From: Sorangium cellulosum | GTDB taxonomy: Bacteria > Myxococcota_A > Polyangia > Polyangiales > Polyangiaceae | Reading direction: 5' to 3' | DNA length: 64,000 bases | Assembly (NCBI RefSeq): GCF_001589285.1 | Contig: NZ_JEMA01000444.1 | Location: 1 to 64,000 of the forward strand | Shown here: positions 19,148 through 25,527 of the stretch, piece after piece | How positions within the stretch are numbered: the stretch's first letter is position 1 | How the letters are laid out: each line of letters opens with the position of its first letter | Notes under the pieces: model-generated | What the model saw: only the letters and a program-made list of their open reading frames with translations | Databases searched by the model: none | Told to the model about the DNA's origin: nothing | Position numbers and translations under genes: made by a program

Positions 19148-20042
19148 GGGACGAGGGCGCGCGAAGGAGCTCGGCGAAGCGCGCGAGCGGAAAGCGCGCG
19201 GCCGCGTCGGCCCGGTAGGCGGCCGTCCACCGCTCGGGGAGGCCGTCGCGGGTGAAGCGGCGCGCGACGACCTCGCCGCGCGCGACGCTCGGCGCGACGG
19301 CCCAGCGGGAGACGAGCCCGACGCCGAGGCCGGCCTTGACCAGCTCCACGAGCGCGTCGGTGAGCGGCACGGTCGCGGCGAGCGGCATCGGCGCGCGCTC
19401 GCTGGCGATGAGCTCGCGGAGGCGCTCGACGTCGCTCCGCGGGGCGTCGTGGGCGAGGAGCTTCTCGCGGCCGAGCTCGACCACGGTGACGTACGGGCGC
19501 GCGGCGAGCGGGTGCGACGGCGGGACGATGACCGTCCACTCGTCGTCGAAGAGCGGCTCGACGACGAGCGCGCGATCGCGCACCGGCGAGCTCACGACGG
19601 CGAGCTCGATCTCGCCGCGGAGGAGCGCGGCGACCGGCTCGCGCCGCGCCTCGAGCGCGATGCGGACGTCGACGTCGGGGTGGTCCTTCGCGAGCGCCGA
19701 GAGCACCGGCGGGAGCCAGTGGTAGGTGGTGAAGCACTCGACGGCGATGCGGAAGGTCTCGCGCCTGCGCGACCCGGCGTGCTGCAGGTCCCGCTCGATA
19801 CGCGCCAGGTCGGCGAGCATCGCGCGCGCGGCGTCGAGCAGCCGCGCCCCGGCCGGGGTGAGCTTGAGCTGGCGCCGGACGCGCGTGAAGAGGGCGACGC
19901 CGAGGCGGCCTTCGAGCTCGGCGAGCTGATGGCTCACGGCCGACTGCGTGAGGTGAAGGCGCGCCGCGGCCCGCGTGGGGCCGCCCTCCTCGGCGATCGC
20001 GCGGACGAGGCGGAGGTGGCGGATCTCGAGCATCTGGGACAT
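19107..20042 (-). CDS. LysR-family regulator, MetR-like (311 aa)
   Basis: The N-terminal winged helix is clear: [20 protein letters not shown], then [20 protein letters not shown]. The effector domain begins [18 protein letters not shown], the form seen in MetR-type LysR proteins. It is divergent from a cupin gene with a 69-base gap full of palindromes, the usual layout for a LysR regulator and its target. The 3' end overlaps the end of the large kinase gene on the other strand by 41 bases. A role in methionine metabolism is not shown by the context; control of the cupin gene is the simplest reading. Confidence 0.9.
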   Translation of the reverse strand: MSQMLEIRHLRLVRAIAEEGGPTRAAARLHLTQSAVSHQLAELEGRLGVALFTRVRRQLKLTPAGARLLDAARAMLADLARIERDLQHAGSRRRETFRIAVECFTTYHWLPPVLSALAKDHPDVDVRIALEARREPVAALLRGEIELAVVSSPVRDRALVVEPLFDDEWTVIVPPSHPLAARPYVTVVELGREKLLAHDAPRSDVERLRELIASERAPMPLAATVPLTDALVELVKAGLGVGLVSRWAVAPSVARGEVVARRFTRDGLPERWTAAYRADAAARFPLARFAELLRAPSSLMAPPRARQRRPR

Positions 20043-20049
20043 GAGCTGG

Positions 20050-20088
20050 CTTCATGAAGTCATGTGCAACATGAGTTTCTCACATGAG
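20050..20088. promoter_or_regulatory. Palindrome cluster between divergent lysR and cupin genes
   Basis: Three short palindromes follow each other: CTTCATGAAG (20050-20059), TCATGT-GCA-ACATGA (20060-20074, a TN11A-like LysR box) and CTCA-CA-TGAG (20079-20088). The segment TGGCTTCATGAA recurs just before the cupin start at 20105. This fits a LysR operator region serving both promoters (inference). Confidence 0.55.
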
Positions 20089-20111
20089 GAGACGACGTTC
20101 ATAGTGGCTTC

Positions 20112-20438
20112 ATGAACACGACGACCTTCCGCCCCCAGCAAGATCAGCCGTTCGAGACCGTCGCGCCCGGCGTCCATTTCAGCTTCCTGCGCCGCCACGG
20201 CGGCGGGGGCGGCGGGATGACGGTGCTCGTGCGCATGGAGAAGGGCGCGCGCGCGCGGCACCACAACCACCCTGGCGGAGAAGAGACGTACCTCGTCTCG
20301 GGGAAGCTCCGGGTCGGCGAGCGCGTGCTCTCGCCGGGCGACTACCTCTGGACGGCGCCGGGCGAGAGCCACGACGGTTATGCCAAGGAGGAGAGCGTGT
20401 TCTTCGTCGTCCTCCCGGGCGGACTCGACGTCATCTAA
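20112..20438 (+). CDS. Small cupin-domain protein (108 aa)
   Basis: A single cupin barrel: the metal-binding motif 1 is RARHHNHPGGEETYLVSG, with His-His and Glu spaced as in G(X)5HXH(X)3,4E(X)6G, and motif 2 is PGDYLWTAPGESHDG. Length and lack of signal peptide fit cytosolic mono-cupins that act as small dioxygenases, isomerases or sensors. It is read away from the MetR-like lysR gene and likely controlled by it. A GC-rich hairpin follows the stop codon directly. Confidence 0.87.
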   Translation: MNTTTFRPQQDQPFETVAPGVHFSFLRRHGGGGGGMTVLVRMEKGARARHHNHPGGEETYLVSGKLRVGERVLSPGDYLWTAPGESHDGYAKEESVFFVVLPGGLDVI

Positions 20439-20453
20439 GCGCGCTGAGCGCGC
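20439..20453 (+). terminator. Hairpin directly after the cupin stop codon
   Basis: GCGCGC-TGA-GCGCGC forms a perfect six-pair stem with a three-base loop one base after TAA. No T-tract follows, so it may only slow polymerase or stabilise the mRNA end. Confidence 0.35.
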
Positions 20454-20481
20454 GCGAGCTGGATGCCGAGCGCGACCACCG

Positions 20482-20757
20482 CGCCTGGACTCCCTGCGGC
20501 ACCCGACGGGGACGCACCTCGAGGCGCTCCAGGAGGCCGACAGCACGTGCGATGGGCGTCCCGGCGTGCCCGTGCATCTCTACGCGTCATCCGGCGATCG
20601 CGACGTGCCGATCGCGAACGCGCACCATTGCCAGGAGCTGCTCGAAGCGCGGAGGGCCGAGACCAGGCGGGTCGACTTCGGCGAGGTGGACCATGGCACC
20701 TCCGTCACCCTGAGTTTGCCGAAGATGCTCGAGCAATTCGCCGCGCTCGAGGGTTGA
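20482..20757 (+). pseudogene. C-terminal fragment of an alpha/beta-hydrolase-like secreted protein
   Basis: The frame ends with VPVHLYASSGDRDVPIANAH, then CQELLEARRAETRRVDFG, EVDHGTSVTLSLPKMLEQFA and a natural stop. This matches the end of myxobacterial alpha/beta hydrolases, with the acidic residue (SGDRD) and the catalytic His (DHGTS). The catalytic Ser region and N-terminus are absent. The scrap lies just left of the IS1-type insertion but is not interrupted by it. Confidence 0.5.
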
Positions 20758-20778
20758 GCCCGGCCGACGCGGCGGCTC

Positions 20779-20801
20779 TGGCCACGGACAGCCAGACGTC
20801 T
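20779..20801. repeat. Left part of a 22-bp tandem repeat, carrying the left target duplication
   Basis: 20779-20800 is one 22-bp unit starting TGGCCACG and ending AGACGTC. The last eight bases up to 20801 (AGACGTCT) are the target duplication. The second unit, one base different, lies at 25359-25380, beyond the inserted element. Confidence 0.75.
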
Positions 20802-20837
20802 GGTAATGGTCAAAGTGCCGCCCACGTTGACCAATTG

Positions 20838-20856
20838 TAGGACAGTATATGTCCTA
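20838..20856. promoter_or_regulatory. Inverted repeat near the left element end
   Basis: TAGGACA-GTATA-TGTCCTA has perfect seven-base arms and lies 36 bases inside the left end, in AT-richer DNA upstream of the transposase gene. It may be a transposase or repressor binding site; function unproven. Confidence 0.4.
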
Positions 20857-21036
20857 GACTCCGTGCGTCTCTGACGGCGACGAATCGCGAAATCGGGCAA
20901 AAATGAAGGCCTACCAAGCAAAAGCGCATGCCCGGCTGGAACCCGAACATGGCGCCAGAGCACCGAGCGGTAGGACTGCTCGTCGCCCCTCAACGCCGAG
21001 CATGGGCCATCCCGCCGAGAAAGGGAAGGCCCGGCC

Positions 21037-21843
21037 ATGTCTCGGCTGTCGGCGGAGGCGCGCGCACGCGTCGTCTCCCAGCTCGTCGAAGGCTGCTCCA
21101 TCGCCTCCAAGTGTAGGCTGACCGGAGTCAGCAAATCGACCGTGCTCGCGCTGCTCCTCCGCGTCGGAGCCGGGTGCGAGCGGCTGCACAACAGGATCAT
21201 GGGGCATATTACGTGCCATGTCGCCCAATGCGACGAGATCTGGTCCTTCGTGCAGAAGAAGCAGCCTCGGGTGACGGACGCCGATCCTGCGGAGTTAGGC
21301 GACGTGTACACCTTCGTTGCCCTGGCGAGCGCGTCCAAGCTAGTCATCTGCTACCGCGTCGGGAAGCGTGACGAGGAGAAAACCCGCGCCTTCATCGCCG
21401 ATCTGCACACGAGGCTGACCACGGTGCCGCAGCTCTACGCGGATGGGTGGCAGCCGTACCCAGCGGCCACCGGCGCGTCGTTCACGGGGGGCGTTAACTA
21501 CGCGGTCGTCCACAAGAACTACTCTCGGAAGGCGCGCCGCGACGACGATCACCGATTCGAGCCCCCACGCGATCCGTTCATAACGCGCATTCCGGTCTAC
21601 GGTGTGCCGGACACGGAGCGTGCAAGTACAAGCCATGTAGAACGCCAGAACTGGACCATGCGGATGCACATCCGCCGGTTCGCGCGGCTCTGCAACGGCT
21701 TCTCGCGGAAGCTCGCGAATCACCGCGCCGCGGTCGCACTCCACGTCGCCTGATACAACCTCCGCCGGATCCACGAGTCGATCCGCTGCACGCCGGCCAT
21801 GGAGGCGGGCATCACCCGGCACGTCTGGTCGATCCCGGAACCG
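21037..21843 (+). pseudogene. IS1-family transposase, interrupted by an in-frame TGA
   Basis: The frame starts MSRLSAEARARVVSQLVEG with an N-terminal HTH (IASKCRLTGVSKSTVLALLL). It has the DDE residues D66 (QCDEIWSFV), D136 (LYADGWQPY) and E202 (SHVERQNWTMRMH). At 21751-21753 a TGA follows ALHVA, yet the same frame continues with YNLRRIHESIRCTPAMEAG and ITRHVWSIPE, the conserved IS1 C-terminus (xYNxxRxHxSLRVTPAMEAG). The stop most likely replaced a Trp or Tyr codon, leaving 238 residues without the C-terminal helix. Unlike Escherichia coli IS1, the InsA and InsB parts are one frame. Probably inactive. Confidence 0.85.
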
Positions 21844-21917
21844 GTCGAGGCCGCCTTGGCGGAGCCCGAGACCGAACCCGCCGACCCCGCAGCCGCTCAG
21901 GCTGCCGGAGCCGCCCC

Positions 21918-22115
21918 ATGGGACGCCCACGGCGCCCGCACGGGCCTGCCCCAAGCGGGAGGGGCTTCCTCCGGCTGGTCACCAGCGCGCCGGCTGCGCC
22001 CGTTGGGCCATCCGAGCCGGAGCCGCCGACGCCGCAGCCGCCGTCAGGGCCGCCGCCCGCGCCGGGGCCGAGGCGCATCGTGCAGCTGCGCCTGTTCGAG
22101 GATGACAGTGAGTGA
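21918..22115 (+). CDS. Small Pro-rich accessory protein of the IS element (65 aa)
   Basis: The frame begins MGRPRRPHGPAPSGRGFLRL, has a long Pro/Ala linker and ends RRIVQLRLFEDDSE. The basic-Pro-acidic layout looks like the tiny second frames seen after some IS1-type transposase genes. It overlaps the transposase readthrough frame in another phase. No function known; it may not be expressed. Confidence 0.35.
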   Translation: MGRPRRPHGPAPSGRGFLRLVTSAPAAPVGPSEPEPPTPQPPSGPPPAPGPRRIVQLRLFEDDSE

Positions 22116-22171
22116 AGGAGCAATCACCGATCGACACCCGACACGCCCGTGGTAGCCGGTTAATCGGCTGT

Positions 22172-22711
22172 TCACTCGATGGCGCCGGGAAGGCCGCCGA
22201 CAACCCTCTCAATGTCCTTAATTCTCAAGAACATCACGGACAGGTCATCGCTAGCCTTAGCGCCTTCTCCCCAGTCGAGATTCACAAATCCGAACTTGCA
22301 ATAGAATGCAACGGCCTGCGGCTTCGCGTCAACAAGCACGCCGACGCACCCCAAATCATCGGCCATCTGCAACGCCAGTTTGCACACGTGCCGAAGCATA
22401 ATCTTGCCGACGCCGGCCCGCTGAAGCGATTCAGCGACTGCCATTCTGGCAAGTCGCAGCACAGGCGCTTGGTACTGCGGCAGGCCCTTTACATGTCTAG
22501 CTATATGGGCTGGCTCTACGGTTCCAGCTGATACTGTGTAGTATCCTGCTATACGCCCTTCATGTATTGCGACATATGTTGTCCCAATGCGGTGCTTGAA
22601 CTGATTTTGGCCAGCAAATCTACGAAAGAAATCATCCAATCTCGCATTGCCAGACGCAAACGCGAGCCTATCATCAGTTGCGGCGAGATGGCGTATCTCA
22701 ATCTTCTTCAT
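22172..22711 (-). CDS. TacT-like GNAT acetyltransferase, candidate toxin (179 aa)
   Basis: GNAT landmarks are visible: LARMAVAESLQRAGVGKIML contains the acetyl-CoA loop (QRAGVG), and AVAFYCKFGFVNL carries the Tyr used by TacT-like toxins. The front part FASGNARLDDFFRR with GQNQFKHRIGTTYVAI matches the TacT/AtaT group, which acetylates aminoacyl-tRNA. I start at ATG 22709-22711, which overlaps the upstream gene by 14 bases without its own ribosome-binding site, so it is translationally coupled. GC is clearly lower than in the flanks. Normally such toxins pair with a ribbon-helix-helix DUF1778 antitoxin; here the upstream partner is different. Confidence 0.85.
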   Translation of the reverse strand: MKKIEIRHLAATDDRLAFASGNARLDDFFRRFAGQNQFKHRIGTTYVAIHEGRIAGYYTVSAGTVEPAHIARHVKGLPQYQAPVLRLARMAVAESLQRAGVGKIMLRHVCKLALQMADDLGCVGVLVDAKPQAVAFYCKFGFVNLDWGEGAKASDDLSVMFLRIKDIERVVGGLPGAIE

Positions 22712-23249
22712 CGAAGAGTCTGCGCAATGATTCCGTCGGCTCCGCTGGTGCATTAATGAAGTCAACAAATCTGTTCCACTGATCTACCGGGAGAACGATC
22801 TTGTTGCGCACCTCAAATTCTCTCGGCATGTTGCCTTCAGGCATGCGCTCCTCGCCTTGTGAGTCTCTCAAGCGTGCCTCTCTTTCGAGTTTTTCTACAC
22901 GAGCGCGTAGCGAGGTCACCTCCTCACGGAGCCCCACCGCTCCATGAGAAGCGCGCTCGCGAGACTGCGCGTCTGGTTGGTTGACTTGCGTCATCTCGAT
23001 ACCTAGGACGCGGCCCAGGTATGCGAACGTTTCCTGGAGCTGCCTTATCGTTCCTTCGACGGCCGGAGGTAAATTTTCGACAGGCGACTTCTCCGCGGTC
23101 GCGCGGCTGTCCGAGGCAGCTGTTGAGGCGCTCTTGCGAGACGAGCTGCGAGATGGCATGCGGACAGAAGTACGCTGCGGACGCAGCCGCGGCGCGCGCA
23201 TGCTGCGCTGAGCATCTTTGATTACGCGCTCTTGGCGTACATCAGCCAT
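22698..23249 (-). CDS. Coiled-coil protein with DUF1778/TacA-like C-terminal tail, candidate antitoxin (183 aa)
   Basis: Residues 1-60 are basic and Ser/Arg-rich. Residues 60-95 are helical (AVEGTIRQLQETFAYLGRVL), and 105-140 form a coiled coil (LREEVTSLRARVEKLERE). The last 34 residues, KIVLPVDQWNRFVDFINAPA then EPTESLRRLFDEED, match the toxin-wrapping tail of DUF1778 antitoxins (Lxxxx[WY]xxFxxxLxxPPxPxxxLxRL). No ribbon-helix-helix is seen at the N-terminus. A strong AGGAGG precedes the ATG at 23247-23249. It overlaps the upstream gene by eight and the GNAT gene by 14 bases. Likely neutralises the acetyltransferase; DNA binding may come from the basic part or from the upstream protein (inference). 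Confidence 0.7.
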   Translation of the reverse strand: MADVRQERVIKDAQRSMRAPRLRPQRTSVRMPSRSSSRKSASTAASDSRATAEKSPVENLPPAVEGTIRQLQETFAYLGRVLGIEMTQVNQPDAQSRERASHGAVGLREEVTSLRARVEKLEREARLRDSQGEERMPEGNMPREFEVRNKIVLPVDQWNRFVDFINAPAEPTESLRRLFDEED

Positions 23250-23643
23250 CTTTGTCGCCTCCTGGCTTTGGCGAGGCGGCTTCTGGAGTGAAAGGCGCAA
23301 AGCCGGACCCCTCAAACGTCTTAGCTATTCTGGCGCCAACCTCGAACATAAGCTCTTTTATGTCGGGGACTCCTTGTACTACGGTTTCGACTATATCTGC
23401 GAGCATCGGCATGGTTACGCTAAGAGGAATGGTTATCTTTGCGATAGGACTGGACCGAATCGTAAGCTTGTCGCCTTTTCGTTCGGCGTTGTGAACGGTC
23501 TCGCCGTCCATGGCTCGGAGAATTGTCCTGTCACTCACGTGGTAGAATGTGAGAGTTACGGCATCCATGCCGCCGCTCACTTCTACGTGCGTTGCCACGC
23601 TCGGCGGGCGATCTTCTTCACCTAGCGGTTCGCATATCTGCAT
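23242..23643 (-). CDS. Hypothetical first gene of the acetyltransferase operon, weakly DUF3467-like (133 aa)
   Basis: The ATG at 23641-23643 follows AGGAG and opens MQICEPLGEEDRPPSVATHV. A strand-rich core comes next (DAVTLTFYHVSDRTILRAMD, AKITIPLSVTMPMLADIVET), then an amphipathic helix (DIKELMFEVGARIAKTF) and a polar tail. The pattern of a strand with a V-x-L-x-F run followed by I-x-I-P-x-x-x-x-x-x-L-x-x-x-x faintly recalls DUF3467 proteins. No signal peptide or membrane segment. It heads a tightly overlapping three-gene operon with lower GC than its surroundings. Function unknown; it may be the regulatory or chaperone part of the module. Confidence 0.65.
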   Translation of the reverse strand: MQICEPLGEEDRPPSVATHVEVSGGMDAVTLTFYHVSDRTILRAMDGETVHNAERKGDKLTIRSSPIAKITIPLSVTMPMLADIVETVVQGVPDIKELMFEVGARIAKTFEGSGFAPFTPEAASPKPGGDKDG

Positions 23644-23916
23644 GCGCCTTATCTCCTGCGACGCTTGCGGCACATGCGGCGTTTTCTGCTGAGGTCGGTC
23701 GTGACGTCCCACCCGCGGAAGCATACCGCAACGAGCGCGGCGGACACACTGCGCAAATGTTCTGGTCACGGCCGGGAACTGCTGGAAAATTGCACCGCTG
23801 CATCACCCATCAGGGCGATTCGCTCGGCGGGTGACGGCGGGTGAATGCGGGCAGGCGTCATCGGCGGCCGATTGCCCCACCCTTCAATGAGCCTGGGTAG
23901 CGGTCGCGCCCAGCGC

Positions 23917-24379
23917 CTACTCGCGCCGCACGAAGTGCCGCTCGATGGCGTCGAGGATCTGCAAGGCGCCGCGCGCCTCGGCGACGGCTTCGCACTCGGC
24001 GCCCTACCCGCCATCCTCTGCCATCAGCGCCATCACGGCGATCTCGCGCAGTACCTCGCCGGGGGTGCGCTTCTCGTTGTGGGCGATGGCCTCGATGACG
24101 GGTTCCAGCGGCTGCGAGCAGAGCCTCGGGCCCGGCACCATGCGCGGCCGGATGGGGAACGGCGGGGCTCGTGGGTCTGGCCACTCGGGCGGGATCCAGG
24201 AAAACGCGATGTCCTCGGGCCAGTCGCGCGCGATGGAGACGGTCGGCCTGTAGCCCTTCACGCGCAGATACGCCTCGATGTCATCCGGCGAGACGCGCCG
24301 GGTGACCGGCTCCCCGGGCCGGCTCCCCGGCGAAGGTGAGGCTGTGCCGGTGCTTCGGCTCGCAGATGTCGATCTTCAT
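23917..24379 (-). pseudogene. Unknown element-borne gene with a 13-bp duplication frameshift and a nonsense codon
   Basis: The start ATG (24377-24379) overlaps the stop of the sigma gene (ATGA). The frame begins MKIDICEPKHRHSLTFAGEP. A tandem 13-bp duplication (24306-24318 and 24319-24331, one mismatch) shifts it; removing one copy joins it to VTRRVSPDDIEAYLRVKGYR and on to EDIAFSWIPPEWPDP and EKRTPGEVLREIAVMALMAE. A TAG at 24004-24006 then interrupts the frame, which continues ECEAVAEARGALQILDAIER to the final stop. The reconstructed product is about 150 residues. No family recognised. Confidence 0.6.
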
Positions 24380-24941
24380 CGGCGCCACCTGCGCAGCCTG
24401 AGCGCGAGCGCCTCCCGCGCGATGCGCAGCCGGGACGCCGCGGTTCCAGCGCTCATCCCGCGCGCCTTCGCGTACTGGACGAGCGATGGCGGCTGGTCTA
24501 CGGCGGGCAGCGCCTCGCTCCGCCAGGGCTTCAGGTCGGGGAGCGCCTCGAGTGTCTCGCGCGTCTCGATCTGTGCGTCGAGGCTCGGACCGACCGGCTC
24601 GTGGAGCAGCCCGAGCGGCTGCGCGTGGAGCACCATTCGGCGCACGTACGCGCTCGTCACGTAGTGCGAAGCGTGCCGCCACCCGATGCCTACGAGCCAC
24701 GCGCGGAGCGCCAGGCGCGGCTCGACCTTCGGATCCGGGCGGCACACCCCACGGCGCACGGACTGTCACGCGCCGAGGATGATGCCCTGGTCCACGTCGG
24801 TCCGTCGCGCGCGGGCACGCCGTTCGCGACGAGCACAGACCGGATGACCGGCCGCTCTGCGACGAGCGCCTCGATCGTCGGTCGCTTCCGGGGATGTCGT
24901 GCGGCAGGCGGGCTCTTCGTTGCCTTCCGCCGGCGCTTCAT
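24376..24941 (-). pseudogene. ECF-like sigma factor gene, broken by a frameshift and a TGA
   Basis: The ATG (24939-24941) overlaps the HTH gene stop (ATGA). Pieces in order: MKRRRKATKSPPAARHPRKR, PTIEALVAERPVIRSVLVAN, then after a frame change DVDQGIILGA (region 2.1/2.2 pattern), a TGA at 24766-24768 where this family has Trp, QSVRRG, ALRAWLVGIGWRHASHYV (region 2.4-like), and SLVQYAKARGMSAGTAASRL with RIAREAL as region 4.2. It ends at 24376. Reconstructed length is near 188 residues, normal for short ECF sigma factors. Non-functional as read. Confidence 0.65.
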
Positions 24942-25264
24942 CCGGTCCTCTCGCAGGGCGCACACGCCGTCGAGCTGACGGGCCCAGGGCTCAGGATTCG
25001 GTCAAACCCGAGGCCCGCGAGCCGCGCGACGCGCAGGGCCAGCCCGGCGGGCCCAGGCGTCCGGCCCGTTCCGGCGTGTCGGACGGTGTTGGTGCAGACG
25101 CCGATCTCGCGGGCGATCTCGGCCCACGTGCGCGTGCGGTTCAGGTTCTGGAGCACCGCTCGCAGGGCGGCGCTCTCCTCTCGGGTGAGGTAGACCGAGC
25201 CGTGCCGCCCTCTGGGGGGGTCGGCCACGCGCGGCGGACGCTGGCAGGCGCGCGCCCCGCACAA
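24938..25264 (-). CDS. HTH domain protein of the element (108 aa)
   Basis: A TTG start (25262-25264) with GGAG just before it leads to a protein with VYLTREESAALRAVLQNLNR and TRTWAEIAREIGVCTNTVRH, an XRE/sigma-like helix-turn-helix. The tail is AGLGFDRILSPGPVSSTACA with two Cys. Members of this kind are usually around 110-120 residues, and a short segment after the recognition helix looks altered. The stop overlaps the sigma-like gene start by four bases, so the genes formed one leftward operon: HTH, sigma, unknown. Likely the element's own regulator. The start codon choice is uncertain. Confidence 0.55.
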   Translation of the reverse strand: MCGARACQRPPRVADPPRGRHGSVYLTREESAALRAVLQNLNRTRTWAEIAREIGVCTNTVRHAGTGRTPGPAGLALRVARLAGLGFDRILSPGPVSSTACAPCERTG

Positions 25265-25351
25265 CTCCGGCCGAACCCTACGAATCCGATCCGAGATCCG
25301 CTATCGCTAACCGCTCACTTTGACCAACCGACTGGCACCTTGGCCATTACC

Positions 25352-25380
25352 AGACGTCTGGCCACGCACAGCCAGACGTC
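25352..25380. repeat. Right target duplication and second 22-bp repeat unit
   Basis: AGACGTCT at 25352-25359 duplicates the left flank. 25359-25380 is the second 22-bp unit and a partial third begins at 25381 (GGGCCACG). Before insertion the units were head-to-tail. Confidence 0.75.
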
Positions 25381-25527
25381 GGGCCACGACGCCGATGGCC
25401 GTGAACGCCTGCAGCCGATCGATCGCGCAAAGGACCTTCTATCACCCGAGGTGAGCGTGGCGATTCGCCCTCGACGTCCTCGAATCGTTCTGCTTTACCT
25501 GCCCTGCCCTGCCCCGTGCCGCCGCTC

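Larger units (their letters stand above)
20802..25351. mobile_element. IS1-family transporter-IS-like element with passenger genes (4550 bp)
   Basis: The left end reads GGTAATGGTCAAAGTGCC and the right end, on the other strand, GGTAATGGCCAAGGTGCC (16 of 18 identical). IS1 elements have ends starting GGTAATG or similar. Both ends are flanked by AGACGTCT, an 8-bp target duplication of IS1-typical length. Deleting the element plus one copy rebuilds a continuous 22-bp tandem repeat, so the boundaries are precise. It holds an IS1-type transposase (rightward, broken), a small accessory frame, a lower-GC three-gene acetyltransferase operon and a leftward HTH/sigma operon with two broken genes. IS1 elements are usually 0.7-1.2 kb, so most of this is cargo. 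Confidence 0.8.

Noticed and set aside
20779-20809. A 12-bp palindrome CCAGACGTCTGG as an operator
   Set aside because: It results from the 8-bp target duplication next to element and repeat bases; the insertion explains it better.
21918-22155. C-terminal readthrough extension of the transposase as conserved protein
   Set aside because: After HVWSIPE the readthrough frame turns into low-complexity Pro/Arg sequence, so only about 30 residues past the TGA look ancestral.
22100-22170. A nearer right end for a short IS1 element after the small accessory frame
   Set aside because: No sequence similar to GGTAATGGTCAAAGTG in inverted orientation was found there, whereas 25318-25351 matches and has the target duplication.
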